Of a DNA stretch of 64,000 bases, positions 12,185 through 26,665 are shown one piece after another. The stretch spans positions 186,001 through 250,000 of the forward strand of contig BGZK01000525.1 in the NCBI GenBank assembly GCA_005406025.1, given 5' to 3'. Within the stretch, counting starts at the first letter, position 1; every line of letters begins with the position of its first letter. The notes beneath the pieces are model-generated. The model saw only the letters and a program-made list of their open reading frames with translations. It had not been told where the DNA came from and searched no databases. This stretch comes from Eumeta japonica (lineage: Eukaryota > Arthropoda > Insecta > Lepidoptera > Psychidae). The position numbers and the translations under genes were made by a program.

Positions 12185-12230
12185 GTTCTATGTCCACACG
12201 GCCGCAGCCACGGGCGTTAGCTAGTCATAA
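12185..12230 (-). repeat. Head fragment of the cgcggctccgcccg family, minus orientation
   Basis: tgtccacacggccgcagcca followed by cgggcgttagctagtc is the reverse of the repeat head. Similar short heads occur at 10145-10175 and 46230-46262 (plus). Confidence 0.45.
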
Positions 12231-12524
12231 TTAAACAAATTATACAGCCTTCTTAATATTATTTTGGTTTTTACAAATGGTGTAGTCATTTTCGACACAA
12301 ACAAAATATTATTTGACGCTATATTTTTGATTTTACATTAAAAAATTGTTGCAGTAAAGACACTAATATCGATTTACATCAAATACGATCGTTACGACGA
12401 ATTGAAATATAATTTTAATTTATGGAACCAAACGTTTCGATAGGAAATCGTAACTCATGCATTCACATAATCCGTTTCTATTAACATACGTAAGGAACAC
12501 TTTATTCCAGAAGTGATTCCTCAG

Positions 12525-12790
12525 CCTCGTTATGGAGAGGCGAAAGCTCCGTTTCGTATCAAAGGCGCTAAGCTTAAAAGCCGCGTGTATACAGCCCTCG
12601 CGTCGGGCGTACGTGACGCGGCATAATTAAGCGAGCGGAATTTCGGCGCGCGTTCGAGACGTCTCCGCGGCCATTACCGCGCCGGGCGGTTCGCTCGCTG
12701 CTCGGGCTGGTGCTTTGTGGTTCTGTACGTGTACGAAAATGGGGTTCGTTGCTAGTCGAACATGAAAGTGGTGCGTGTCAGCTGCGACTC
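12525..12790. promoter_or_regulatory. CpG-rich block, candidate promoter or first exon
   Basis: A GC-rich island (cgcggcataattaagcgagc, ttcggcgcgcgttcgagacg, ccgcggccattaccgcgccg) stands out sharply from AT-rich flanks and matches none of the repeats in the window. Two ATGs follow (12739, 12761), but their frames are short. It could be a transcription start region of the downstream Ig gene or of another gene; no TATA or initiator can be fixed. Confidence 0.3.
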
Positions 12791-12922
12791 GCAATCGGAG
12801 TTTAACTCCTTAAAACGATTTGCTTGGATCATATAGAGCGGGTCAATGGGATAAACAAACACATCTTTTGTAATACTGTATGTTTTTATGTACGTGTATG
12901 TATGTACTTTTTATTTAAAAAA

Positions 12923-12946
12923 TACATACACGTTTTCGTGTATGTA
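12923..12946. repeat. Short perfect hairpin
   Basis: tacatacacg and cgtgtatgta flank a tttt loop. A third copy of the arm occurs at 12894-12909, so it lies in a small tacgtgtatgtatg repeat cluster. Confidence 0.6.
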
Positions 12947-13231
12947 CTTTTATTTATATTTTTTTATATCGATTTGTTTAAAAATAATACATAAACCATT
13001 TTACATAATAAAACTTTGAACCTCTGAAAGTCCATATTAAACGATCGGCAACAGTGACAACAACGCTTGTCGCTGTATACATCCGAAGCTTAATTTATCC
13101 GTGTTAAAAATTCAGCATTTATTAAACGGCATATAAAAAAGAACATATATAAAACGGCAATAGAAGAAAAATACATGCGTTCAGTATGAGAGGCGAGAGT
13201 ACGTTGCGTGGTGGGACAACATAACGACTTC

Positions 13232-13760
13232 ATTTTTGACGTGACAACGTCTTATAAATTGGTTTGCCGGGTGACACTTCAAGAAACTGCGTTACGCTCC
13301 GCTCACGTTATGCGCTCACAATGAGAGCGAGTGAGAGGCACGCGTCCCTTCCACTCGGGCATGGTTAGCCCGCCTAAGAGCGAGAGAGACAGACATAAAA
13401 AGTGAAAGGCACGCGTCCCTTCCACTCAGATAGGAACAAGTTAAGTTGTAGTAAACGCTGTTTCATTATACGCAAATGTATTGCAAGTTATTGTATGTAT
13501 ATTTGTATATAAATACGTATGTATGTGTAAAGGTAAAAATAAAATTTTGTTAATATGAAATTCAGTGCGAGATTCTTTGTATAAATTAATGTTTTAAATA
13601 TAATTCTTTGTATAAATAAATGTTTTAAATTGTTACTATTATTTCATCCTTCTTCCTACTATACGAATGAATATTCACATTAAAATGATTTTACCACTCA
13701 AAGTCGTTGTCACGTAAAACTTTCGCCCTTATACCGACTTTACAGGCAACCAATTTTTTT
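13232..13760 (+). repeat. Unnamed dispersed repeat, copy at 13 kb
   Basis: It starts near tttttgacgtgacaacgtct and ends ccgactttacaggcaaccaa plus a T run. From 13473 onward it is almost identical to 44819-45108 (two mismatches seen in about 288 bp). acgtgacaacg near the left end is inverted near the right end (cgttgtcacgt), so the family has inverted subterminal motifs. It also contains a direct repeat of ggcacgcgtcccttccactc. No coding capacity seen; superfamily not identified. Confidence 0.75.
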
Positions 13761-14261
13761 GTTAACACACGATTACACTCCACGTCTGATTTGCATCCCG
13801 CGAGCTGGATATGGAAATCGATTTTTAAAGAAAAATATTCAAAAAAATATTATGGAGTTTGTATGTAAATTGCTATATTATGAAATATTGTATTTATTGA
13901 GATAAATATACAAGTATTAAGGTCTTTGTTATTTTTCCGATACTTATATGAACGGATTTACTATTTATGTTTGTTTAACATATTTTACAGTAATATTAAT
14001 ATGATATCGCCTTTTGCCATGGTCTATAAGATGGATGATTATTATATATAAAAAAAATATCGCCATTTATAACTGCCACGTAAGCGATAGATCTATTATA
14101 TTACCAATTTTGTTTTAATTAATTTAAATTAAAAAGCAATGTAAAATTCAATAATTTGACAAATGATAGAATATAAAACGATGCTTAAAATTTTGAGCGT
14201 TTTGGCTACGATATTTACAAATGAGTCAAGTGAATAAATTTTTGAAAAAATATTTGCTGAC

Positions 14262-14345
14262 TAATTTCGAGACCGGGACCAAAACCATGACCGATATCGG
14301 AATTGATTAAGCAATCGAGATTAAGACCGAGATCGGGCTCATGTC
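14262..14345 (-). repeat. Degenerate gaccggga array fragment
   Basis: gagaccgggaccaaaaccat and gagattaagaccgagatcgg are the complementary form of the arrays at 41.4 and 43.8 kb. Confidence 0.45.
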
Positions 14346-16379
14346 CGGTATTTGATCGTTATAAAGAATGTATTATCAAATTATATATTGCCGTAGTAAT
14401 ACATTAAACGAGTAGTTCTTGCATATATGTAATTGAATTCTTGAAAACGCCTATAACGATATCGATGAAATATCGAATTTAGATTATGTTTTATTGAAGC
14501 TCGTTCACATACTTCGTTTCAATAATAATGGTTTTTTTTTTTTTTTAATTAATAATTCCATGTCAAAGAAAATTGGGTATCTTGTGTTAGGAGTGTGGAG
14601 TCCGGTTTGGTTCGATTTTTAATGTATCTTTAAATTAATTATCGCCGTTTCATAATTGTAAACATGTTTAAAACAGCAAAAGAAAAAGTTCTGGTATTTC
14701 TAAATTATATCTGCATCATATTTGGAGACCTAAGTGTTCAGATAATTTTGCTTAGACTAATATTTAACTAACAAGTTTTTAATTACTAAACAGGATCTTT
14801 ATTTTCACCTTATTTCAGTAAAATCGGGCGTGTGTGTCATCCATACATAATATGATTAATATTAGCTACTCAATAAAAAGGTGGCACTGCGATACATCGG
14901 CAGCACAGTTGTAATAGGAGACCGAATTATTCATGCATTGATATTAGCAATTATCGTGCTAACCAATGAGAACTCCTTCAAAATAATTATCATCTATTTA
15001 TCTATGCATTTTAATCTGTTATATCCAATACTATTGCTTTATCAAATTTCGTATATAATTGATTTTACAGTTACGCCTCCAATGATTTCATGTCTGCATA
15101 TTGGGTAGTGTACGTTATATATTTAAATATCTATTATTCGAGATGAATATAAACAATTTTGCCATGGAAAATTTTAATATATTCTCGTGGTAAATTCAAA
15201 AGCCGACAGCAGAAATTGTCTACTCAGTCATTATTGTCGTCGTATGCATTCACACGGACAAAGCTGCAGGTGTTAAGTTGGTAATATACGATGTGTATTT
15301 ACTTATAAATTAGTTATTTTTGAAAAACATTTACGCTTTCTGTTGAGACATTTTTTCTAACAGTCTCTTACGATCACGTATGAAAAGTGTATCTCCACAA
15401 GATAGAGAAATTGCATTAAAAATGCATGAAAATACGAATGTACGTAGAGCATACTAAAGGTTTTGCACTCCTCGCCGGTTATAAATGTTCTAATCTGAAA
15501 TTATATTTTTCCTAAAAATATAAGATATAGATCGTTGAATAAAATATTTTTTGACGGGAAATCGCTTGTCAATTATTTTTCATTGCAAATTGAGTTCGCC
15601 GCCCGTAGCGCAAAAATGGAATTTAACCTAAGCGATTTTAGAGGCGATGACGTTTTATGATTTTTGAAAGTTACCTTTCATCACAGAATGGAAGCGTTCA
15701 TCTTTAAGATATCTCAAAAAGAAAAGATTCTCATTTTAGCTCCGTAACGCGTTTTTATTATTATTCTAACGAATCGTAACGCCAAACGTAAGCCACATCG
15801 CTGATCACATAGTGCTTGTTATGTCTGTATGCATGTTAGGTTATATACATACCTGTGGATATAAAAGAATTGTATAGACATTACTGGATATTCATTAACG
15901 TCCAATGTTGTGGAAATCTAAGAATCGTTCATAGATTTGCAGTTCTGGACATCTGTACCCAAAGGTGGCCCGCGACATAGTCGGTTCTTCTGTCCATCCA
16001 GTGCCCAATCGTCCCACCTTGTGACATCCAATTCGTGGTGGTGAACCTTGAGGAACTATTTACCCCAGTGATTATCGGTTCGGCTCATTGATTCTGTGAG
16101 TTACGGCAGCTTGTCTCGTTCTTCTAGAGATTCCCTCGTCTCGAATTTTATCTTGTATAGAAACTTCGCGCTTAGCTGTCGTCTTACGCTAAATATAAAG
16201 CAACAGTAAACCAATAAAATTAAAGACAGGGAGAAGTGGAGGAAAAAAATTATTATATGTTTTTTCTCCTGCACGTGTCCAGTTATACGATTTCAATTAC
16301 AGAAACAAAAACAGGTAATACTATATGGTACATTACCATTTGTTTACCAAATATTTTGTAATCATTTAAGAATTCACGC

Positions 16380-16745
16380 CTGTTCCAGAGAAGGGTAGGC
16401 AGACATCCTAAGCTTCCATATACTACATATATACCACCCCTTGCTTCACTAATGTCCATCAATTATTTCATGCAACCTCGCTGGTTTCGGATGTACAAAA
16501 TTTGGACTTTTTAATATGTAACTTTTTGACCTGTATAGGGTTGTCTAGGGCGACCCTTGCCGACACTTGTATCGCTCATATTTGCTCTATAGATATCATC
16601 CGTTAGTTTACTTTCATTCGCTCATTTCGTATGGGCAAACCGTTCCAACATATATTTTTCCACTCTAATAACTACATCTACTTTCAAATTACACCGTTCT
16701 CCTACATTAGTATTATCAAGTGTTTTAGAAGAAATTATGGAGAGA
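16380..16745 (-). mobile_element. Antisense RTE-like LINE fragment
   Basis: Read on the minus strand, the block corresponds to the region after the RT domain of RTE-like LINEs that I recall from Lepidoptera (a V-E-R-M-N-E-like stretch, then G-R-P-R, then a C-M-K-like stretch). On the plus strand the recognisable parts are ttcatgcaacctcgctggtt, ttactttcattcgctcattt and ccgttccaacatatattttt. It is diverged, with an AT-rich insertion near 16495-16535, and has no open frame left. Confidence 0.5.
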
Positions 16746-19700
16746 CGACTGAGAAGTTAGGTCTTCTAGTATCATGACAATGCTACGTTGTACAATGACA
16801 ATAAAATAAATTCATTTATTCTTCTGAAAAGACGAAGTTTCTGGCCTTCACATAATTTAGCCGACGCAGAAAATTATTTCATTATTTTACCCAATAAATA
16901 AACATTGCATGAAAACTATGACATTGGCGAAGTGGTAGCCGTCGACCATCTCATGAAAAACATGTCCTGCGATCTTTGTTTTTGAAAGATGATTTCAGCG
17001 TATGAAAAAACGTATGAAATTTAATGGAGGATAATTGAAAAAGCAATAAATATGTTACTTATGATCTATTTGATTTATGGGTTGTGTAAAATATACAATG
17101 TGCCCCATCTACCTGCAAGTTCCCTCGTCTGCACATCACGAGAATCACTTATTTTTACATGAGTATTTGCTTTGTTTTGCATAACCATGTGGCTATATGT
17201 TTAAATTTGTACATCGTAGATTCTAAAGAATAACCATGTTTTTTGACTCTTACGCTTTAATAGCACAATTTGAATTATAAAATATTTAAGAACCGGTACC
17301 GATACAATATAATATTTCTTATGTATCTCAATAACGTGTGGATTAATCAAATTAAATGAGATAAATTGTCAATAGTTTGCATGCAAACGACGTGTGTGTA
17401 TGAATTTACTTTAATGATATATGTTTATATGTATATATATATTTAATGATATAATGATAATACATGAATATAATAATAAATGATAATAAATAAATATAGA
17501 ATTCCGAATATATATTAAGCGTATATGTGTGTATACATAATTTTACAGTTGATGAGTTATAATTTTCCTAAATATGGCAGATAGTTCCATGTTCAGTATG
17601 CAAAATTTTAATTCAATTAAACTCGTTTTCGTTCTACACAGAAAACAAAGTAAGTAAGACATGCTCTATTATTTAAAATTTCAGGTCACGGAAAACAGTA
17701 CACGACGGAAATGAAGGCCATTCGTCGCGGAGCTGACGGTCTGAATTCGTATCATAGCGACACATTTGGGTCGTCATTGATAACATCAAATTTATGAATA
17801 AATTCGGACAAAAGAGCGATCCACAAATTGCAGCCTTAAGTGTCAATATCTTCTACATTTTCGTGCATTATGATGCAAAATATTAAGTCTGCACAGACAC
17901 AGCCTACCTCGTCACGTAGCCTTCGGAAAGCTAACGGCTTTTTGAATTCTCAATTCTTTATTGATGTATCAGAGCGCGGAGCGTAGCAACGTGCACTTAC
18001 ACGGCCACGGAATATTAAACGCTGACAGTCACGATTCGACGGGTCGTCCCGCGCTTGGGGCGGGCGACCACTGTGAGACACGTAGGGCGTGTAGCTTACG
18101 ATATGTTTGATATGTCTGTGAAATAGGTTCCATTATTGGCTGGGTTCAATATATTGTCAGTTATTTGTATTAATGATTTACATCAAGTTCTAATGACAAA
18201 ATCAAAACATTGCTTCTACTAAGTCAATCGTTTCATTTATTAGGTACTTCATGTGGCTATACTGGCTTCTACAGTAATATAAAATTTGACGATACGTTTT
18301 GTGAGAATTCAAAAGTTACCCAAAAAGATAATCTTCAAAAAAAGTTGGAATTGAGTAAACGAAACGTTGAAGTTTTTTAAATAAATAACACATACTCCTT
18401 TCTCCAAGTTTCCGATATCATTTATTGATTTATTTAAGATCATGGATGATATTTACTAAGACCTATAAATAATACTACGCACTGTGCAAACACTTATCAA
18501 TTAATTAGATATCACTTGTTATGTTGTAATAATTTGATAATAGTCTTCTAAGTAATTTATTGTTATTTATCTTATTAGTACACAATGTCACAAGCAGAAG
18601 TTTCGGGAATTATCCAAAAAAATAGTAATTAATTTCACCGTTATTGACTTTAACCCCCCATATCATTTATACTATCATGTAAGGGAATGGAGTTTAATTA
18701 TTTAGTTTTGGGGGAAGGGGTATTTTAGTGGAGGGAGAGAGGGTATTTTGAGATATTTTTTTCAGTTATTTAATTGTCAAGCTTAAAAAATTATTTAATG
18801 CAGACGATACCTCATTCGAGCGATACCGTGTCATCTATATAATTTTATTATATCTTGAAGTATACATACAGCACAACGTGCATACAGACACGACACACGT
18901 ACTGTGTGGTCCTCGATGTGGCTTACCTTTGGCATTATTATTCATCAGAATAAATTATGAATAACTTCTTGTCATTAACTAAAAACAGAATTGTCGACTG
19001 TAACCGACACGCGATACTTGGTAGTTCTGACAGAGCGAAACGTTAGAACGATCATCATTTCAAGATGGATAAATTTGGATGGATAAATTTTAAGATGGAT
19101 GGATTTCAAGGGGATAAAAAGCAATAGACAGTAAATGCTACGCCATCGTACTTTAAGCTTCTCCGTCAGATGGACAGCTTAGCAGACTTTTCAAATCAAA
19201 ACTTCTTCAGTCACTTACATTGTAAGTCCCTAATACGTGTATCAACATTATGTTATTAACAATACAACTGATTTTTAAACGCAACTCCACCCGGATGGAC
19301 ATATAATGAATTCATTATTTCTTTTTTTGAAGAGAAACTTCTATAGAATCGTTATGATTTCAAATCGGATACAACGGAATAAACGACAGGTAAAAGACAC
19401 AAATACAAAAATGTGTAGGATGAAGCCGGGAAAGAATGTGACAGAAATATACATACAATTTCCTCTTTGTGCCATGCTTCGTAGCATCCCCACTCCCGTC
19501 TTCTAAGCATAGTCGTCTGTAATTATTGAGCCAGAGCGAGAGAGCAAATGTCGGTGTGTATTTATATTGCACACTGTTTAATACTTGCTTGTATTTGAGC
19601 ATTTAACGTGTGTTAGCGTATGTGAAAAGTACGTGAGCTAATACTATTGTACACTGTATGCGGCTGCGTATTGCAACTTTTTAGTAAGAAATCAGCGTGG

Positions 19701-19769
19701 TGTGTTATTATTTAACAGTGTTTGTGAGTATTTTTATATCTTGTTGTGCTAAATAATAAATTTTATAAG

Positions 19770-19844
19770 ATGCCAAAAGCTAATGCCGAAATGTGTCGTC
19801 AATATCGACGCAAAAAAAATGAAAATAAAATTAAAACTAAATAA
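19770..19844 (+). CDS. Short 24-codon frame resembling the start of a transposon-encoded protein
   Basis: MPKANAEMCRQYRRKKNENK followed by IKTK and a stop. The MPK...RQYRRKK pattern resembles the basic N-terminus I recall from insect transposon-encoded proteins; the rest is missing. The preceding 150 bp is CpG-poor and holds no recognisable promoter. Confidence 0.2.
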   Translation: MPKANAEMCRQYRRKKNENKIKTK

Positions 19845-20769
19845 CATGTGTTAAATAAAATATCTTTTAAAATTAATCAAAATACTTTCATTTTTACCCT
19901 TGTTATATACATTCATCTCATTCTTTTGTCGATTTACTGAAGTTTCACTTGTATCTTGTGTGAATCGCACACACAGTATTTTAAAATAAGTATTGCACGA
20001 CTCATAATGCGAAGCATTAAGAAGTGCTCTACGAACGAATAATTTTTTTTCCTCAATTTCGTAACTTTTTTCATCAATAACACGATTAATAATTCATGTA
20101 ATTTTATTAACCTGTGCACTATTTGATAGATAATTTAATGAAGATTAATTCTATCACTGGTTCAAATCGATTTAACATAATACAATTAGAAAAACTATCA
20201 AAATAGTCAAAAGAAATTTCCTGTCAATCAACACTTTTTTCGTTCCGGACACGATAGCGAGCGTAAAAATTCACTAATTTGATCCATTTTTTTTTTAATA
20301 GCTTGAGATTCACTGTCCGGAGATTGGTATTGAAAATGGTTAACTTGATTTGTGTCGTTTAATAGTTATTAACAAAAAACGAATGAACATTATGAGTCGT
20401 GCACTTTTGGATTTTCCAAATATTTTTTATTATCGAGCGATCTCTCTTTCAATCACAGTCTCGAATACAGTCTGTACATATATGTATATCTGTACTACTT
20501 TCATATTAGAGTTCAAAAGATATTTTAATTTTCTTTCTGTATCTGCCACATCACATAAAAAGTTTAATCTCAATCGCTTGTAAAGGTTACAGGCACTCAT
20601 TTTTTAAATTTGTTTTTCAGTTTAGCTTCACAATTTAACTGTATTCGTGACACTGTGCTGATATTAGCTAATACTAATTAATAAGAAGATGCAACTGTCG
20701 TAATCGGCCGCGAGCGTAAATTTTATCTGAAGGTGTTCAAATAATATAGAAGTGACTCTCGTAAACGGT

Positions 20770-20985
20770 GATGTCTCAACGGTGTAAGGCGTTGCTTTCG
20801 GACTGGAAAGTACTTAATTCGATCCTGAACATGTTCCACCCGATGGGTCATCAACTTAGGTCAAACCAACCTCACGTTCCGTAACTCATAGACTATATTA
20901 AGCCGTCATTGCCGGATGTCATCACTGCATAGACAAGGTCTTAACCCCTCGTTCTGAAATAGAAACGATTGTGATAGGGTTTGCC
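20770..20985 (+). repeat. tRNA-derived SINE copy
   Basis: A-box-like caacggtgtaaggcgttgct, then a B-box-like aattcgatcctga, then gtcaaaccaacctcacgttc and agactatattaagccgtcat, shared with 7305-7435. Confidence 0.5.
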
Positions 20986-22679
20986 TCTATTTATGCGGCG
21001 GTTGAATTTGATACAGTACACAAAATTTCGATATGCTGTTAATAAAAAGAAAAAAAACGTGTGGCACTCGGAGACTGCCGCGGTAAAGCTTTTGCGTAGC
21101 ATTTTTTATCAACGTATGCAATTTTAATTATTTATTTATTTATTCTGCAACTGCTATTCACTGTTGTACATAGGTACACCTATGTATACATATATACCTA
21201 CATGTATACTTACGGGGCACATGTGGTGAGTATGGCATTATAAAGATATGATAGATACCTATACACCTATATACTTTCTCACAAACAGCTGCTTACGTAT
21301 TCGTCCGATTTCGGAGTAGCTCGTCTCGATCCGTGCGAGCTTTGTACAGTCGTATCACATACATACACATTAAGCGAACGCACGGCCGAGTTACATTGTA
21401 GGCCGAGTAGCAGGTGTTAGGTTTTATTTTGTTACGGAATTTCTTAATTCGGTCGCCGCGCTCAAAGTCCGCGATAAAAGCTATGCAATAGCTTAAAAAA
21501 AACTTTCAAGCAACGTTTTAACCTATTTTAACTTTTGCTGCACTCCTCAGAGTAAAACTTTTATATTTCAATAATACATGTTTATTTTTAATGACGTACC
21601 CAAGTTTGCAACTATAATTTCAGATATCATACATAAGAAATTATCTTTAGCGACCATAAAACGACCTGAATGTTTGCTATAAACACATAATGGAATAACT
21701 TTTCTTTCTAAGCATGTTGACTTGCGTGTTTCTTCAATTATTATCTTATTGTTGTAAAGCTGTATAGATGTAAGGAGAACCGATAAAAGTTTCGCTCACG
21801 ATGAAACTTCGAAAAGCTTTTACAGGCTCGATAGAGCGGCGCACGACGCGTTATTTACCTGCACAGATAACGCTAAAAGTTCTGTACGACTTCCAAAACT
21901 CTGCTTCGCCTGCACGTTACAAAATTTTATATAGACGACTTTAACGATGAGTGTCTCTGCGAAGGGGAAAATTGGTTTTTAGAAATTGGAAATGTGTCGA
22001 CTGCAATCAAATGAGGAACTCATAAAAACCTTTCGATTGTCTTCGGCCGTAATTTTACATCGATTTTAATAGGTGTATTATTACGTTAAATATGAGCTGT
22101 CGCTGTTACACGCAGTTACCAGGTAATTAAATGGTATAAGTAACAAAAAAACGGTCAACCACCTTTATTGATCGTTGGAACATGTTGTGGATGCTTTTAC
22201 ACTTTTGTGGTTCGTTTTTATTTATACTTTAGTATGCAGATTGTAACACTTAACTCATTTGATGACTTCAAGTAAACGTGAAACTGTAAAATAGTATGAA
22301 CGGAATTATTGTGTAATAGAGCAAAATAAACTAGTGTTAATCTATTGGTTTACGTCGCATATGCAAATTATTTACATAAATAGATGAATTTCATCCGTAG
22401 GCATCATTCATTCCACACATGATCATGCAAATAAAATACATCCCATTGTAATGTTGAAAACATAATTTATTAATAAATTTAATTGACAATGAACCAAATA
22501 TACTTTTTACAAATTAAATACCGCGCATAATTACGTAGTTTTAATAACATTGTTATTACCTACATAATAGTAATAGGTAATTTTCAAATATAGTCTCGAG
22601 GTTCTAAATCAATTTTACTAAAGTTCGAAATTGGTATATGTAGTAAGCTATTCGCATATCTGATTTACATTAAGTTTGA

Positions 22680-22885
22680 ATTAGCTGTCACATAATGCAT
22701 ACGGATATACGAGACAACCGATCGCCGGTGTTTCGACAAACAAGCCAGGCACGCACTTCGTCAATTATTTTGAACGTCCAACTTTGCGGTAACGATTAAA
22801 GTTTGACACGACCCGTGAAAACGACACGAGACGAAGTCGGCGAAAAACACGACCGGCTCGACGCCCGCCGCGTGCCATTATGTTG
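22680..22885. promoter_or_regulatory. CpG-rich block, candidate regulatory sequence
   Basis: gacaaccgatcgccggtgtt, caagccaggcacgcacttcg and cggctcgacgcccgccgcgt lie in otherwise AT-rich DNA. No open frame of note and no repeat match within the window. Confidence 0.2.
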
Positions 22886-25800
22886 TTTCGTGTTGATATA
22901 ATCTTTCGTTTGAAATTCGTATGTTTACAACTATTTCATCCGATGTTTATAATCGAATTATGGAACTATTTAGTTCCGAACTCTCTCGTCGAGAGAGGTC
23001 GGAGGGTAAAGAAATTGGGAAAAAAACCAAATGTATAAAATAACACACGAGTGCTGACCTTCGGAATAGATAATGATGACGTAAAATGGTACAATGAATA
23101 GAAGTAAAAAGTTTACAAATGCAACTAAAAGAACGGGAATGCCAAAAAAATTGTAAAATATGTTTTTTTGTGCTACATATTAATCGCTGTTTGGTCACGA
23201 TTAGCTAGCTAGCTTTTACTCATGATTTGTTGGTGTACAGTAAATGCTTATATACATGTGCATTATAATCAAAACGATATTATATTAGAAATAATTTATT
23301 ATGTTCTACATTATTCTGACAATAGGGTGATATTGATATAGTCCTTAACGACTCGTACACTTTGATGGTTTGATGCTGTCGGTACAATTTCATCCCGTTT
23401 TCTCTGCCTCGCGTGATGAATGCGAGCGTTCATCATCGACTGAACACTCTTCTTCCTATCTGACAACCATCCAAGATGAACGTCTATATTGATAGGTATA
23501 CGACGAAACCTTTATATATATTTTCAGCAACACAGAGAGAAAACCATGTGATAGTAAAAATCAACGTAAACTGATATTAATAGTATCTAAAAATATGTGG
23601 ACTATGCAAGAAGTACTTAATTATAAAATATATTTTACAACTAAAATTAACATAAAGAACATACAAAATATTACCGTCACTAGTTTGGCGTGCGGTGACC
23701 AAACACGAGCAGATTTACTTAAATATGTGCATAGACATTTTTAAATTAAAACAAAAACTAACCACACATAAAACCAGAATTTTCACTAATGAATCCACCT
23801 AAATGTCGTGTTTAGATAAATATCTGTGACTTGCATTATTTAAAAACCTTCAAATCATATACATTCGAGATACATTGCGACAGGCCAATTGGACGTTATA
23901 AAACGTGTACAGAATAAAGCGAGCAATGAACCGCAAGGAAACGTTGAGATGTTATCTACATCGATTATATAGATAACTTTACAAAATAGCTAATCATCTA
24001 TAGGAAAAGAATGAATGTACCCGTTTGTTGTTTCGGCTAAACGGCTAAGGGCAGCTACAGTTATCGTACATTTAATAGTTCAACGTAAAGATCGCTCTGA
24101 AAAATATAATAAAACCGCCTAATTTTACAGAAATAACTATTTTGTATATTTTTCAGACTGGTCAAACGGATAGCTTATTTTAACAGTACTAACTACTGGA
24201 TGTTACGTTTCATTTACAAATCAGCACATTAACCTATTCGATATATTAAAGTTTTCTATATGCGCCCTCTGATAAAAAAATTCCAGTATGTACACTATTT
24301 CATGGATATATACAAAAATAAATAAAATAAAAAGTAAATTATATATTCATTAGTAGAGTTTAGCAAATACGTGACATACGTGTGACAGCATGTAGCTCGT
24401 GAGGCTTGTAAAATTAGCGATATACAGTCGTATTTGTTGTAAAAAAATTGTGCGGTTTTAGAGATTTTTTGTTTATTTAACATGGCGAATCTGCTGTCAA
24501 TGTAAATACTGCATACGGACAAATTTATCAAAACTTTAACCTCTCAAAAATCAAATGGGAAATAGGCATGAGTTTGCAATAATAATAAATCTAACATTCC
24601 GATATGAATTTATTCGCATATTCATGGTGAGTAGATACTACTTTTAATGCACTGCGTTTGTTTACGGCGCATCCAGAATATTTTAATACATGTACCAAAC
24701 GGTTGGATTAATTCAATACTTACTAACTATTAAATTACGGTATATTATATTTATACGTCAACACATTCAGGGTATTTAATGTCCTTTGATAAGGGTTTCC
24801 AGGAAGTCGCTTTAAACACAATGATCTATGCTGGACGCCATTTCCCTGCGGCTCGTTCATAATAGCATGCGATATAATCTAGTTAAAAAATATGGAAGGG
24901 CTTAACCAATTGAAATCAAATAATGCAAATTGTCATTTATGTGCAAATTGAAATAAGCAAGGTGTATCCCGTCTATTACGCTGTGCGTAAATTAAAAGTT
25001 ACCAATAATTATTCGAGATACCCATCTCGGTTTCGATAGCGATACCGACCAGTTTCTCTATTTCAGTACCGGTCTTGACGCTTTTCTTACCTAGTGTTGT
25101 GGCTTTTCTGTTTATACACGTTTTATATGTAAATGAAATGCTATCTCCTAGTTTCTGAACTACGAGATGGAATTTAATATACAATCTATACAAAATTTGA
25201 ATACTACTGTATAGTTTTCTGGAGATTAGCCCGGACCAACTAAGAGATAGATATTGATTAACAATTGGTTATCACTTGCGTAATCGTGTATTCTTATTGT
25301 ATCTCAAATTTAATTGTGATTGGTCATGGCGTTGTTTAGTTATAAGAGGATATTTATATAGACAAAAAATTTAAAAATACTATATACAGGTTTAGAGCAT
25401 CATGAAATTAATATTTATTATAAAAACTGGACTAAAATATTGTATGTAGACACGGAATCTACAAATTCATGACGTATTTTTAAATATATTTATTAAAAAA
25501 TAAACCTCAATGCGTTAGACCTGGCTTTCTCTAATAAAAGTCTCTAGCTCATGTTTTACTTTCGTCATGAAAATATTTGTGAGGCATTTTTAACTGTCCA
25601 GTTCATAAAGCGTTAGGAATATAGTGAATCTAGTATTTAAGCTTTTTAAAGTTCATCTACTCTCTACTCAAAGTTAATTTACTGGGATGTTTTAATGAAA
25701 AAATAAATGAAACTTATTACATGAATTAAAAACATTGATAATTTGACTTGTTAATTTAGTAAACCAATGATAATACACCATAATAATGTGTTTCGCATAA

Positions 25801-26500
25801 ACAAATTTCATGACGAGTATACGAGCAATAAAAAAGATATAAATATTAATGAGGAGAATTAATATTATTAGGTCTTTAACTCGAGCAGTATCTGCGGTCT
25901 AATGTCGAGATTTAATGACGTTTCTTACAATTGAAGTCTTGCTAATGTTTCGTAGAAAATTACACGGCATTACATATACTCTAATAAGTACATTTGAAAT
26001 ATTATAGACACATACATACTTTAGAGTGACTTCATTTGTATGGTATGTTTTTGCTCGTCTTATTGTATGCTTAGTATAACAAAAAAACGTAAAAAGCATT
26101 GATCTGTGCTTATACTTTTTTTACTCACGAACCAACAATCATAGAAAACTGCGTACTCGTTCACAAATAATGACTAAATGTATATTCCTGAAATCCAATT
26201 GAATAAACAGACACTTTTAAGAATATTTTAATATAAGTAAAAAAAACTTAAACATTTTGATATTGTAGAACCGATGAAAATTCAGTCATTTTTGAAAGAA
26301 ATAAGCAAAGTATTTTTACAAAATTAAAAGAGAAACTTATGAAAAGTTTTAAGAAAAAAATAATTTTAAATTATATTCATTGTATGTTAGTGATGACTTC
26401 ATAACACTATCCTTTCAACGGCTATTCAAATAATGACTTTTTTGGCGCACGAATGCATAGTTTTAGCCAGTTTCCTCCTCGTTTTCTTAAATGGTTGCTC

Positions 26501-26665
26501 TTAATCGGTATAAAATACTGGCAAAGTATATTGTCGTACATTGACATATTTAACTCGAGAAAAATGATGACCATCGCTTTCCATCTGAAAGAAAGGCTGA
26601 ATATCTTGGGGGAGCTGCTCCTGAATAGACTCTTGCTTACTATCACGATCAAAATGATAAGCCAT
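26501..26665 (-). CDS. Unidentified short open frame, 54 residues
   Basis: The minus strand encodes MAYHFDRDSKQESIQEQLPQ then DIQPFFQMES, DGHHFSRVKYVNVRQYTLPV and FYTD. The composition is more balanced than in AT-rich junk. Upstream in the same frame, past a TGA, a hydrophobic stretch (VLFAGLLGTLFAIYAVTS) occurs. Longer frames overlap it on both strands (26422-26787 minus, 26453-26872 plus), so which frame, if any, is real is open. No known family. Confidence 0.15.
   Translation of the reverse strand: MAYHFDRDSKQESIQEQLPQDIQPFFQMESDGHHFSRVKYVNVRQYTLPVFYTD

Larger units (their letters stand above)
13765..20765. other. AT-rich DNA, mostly empty
   Basis: Apart from the array fragment at 14.3 kb, the RTE-like relic and the short frame at 19.8 kb, I see only short frames. 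Two patches of higher complexity, 15950-16180 and 17690-18100, match nothing I recognise. Confidence 0.4.
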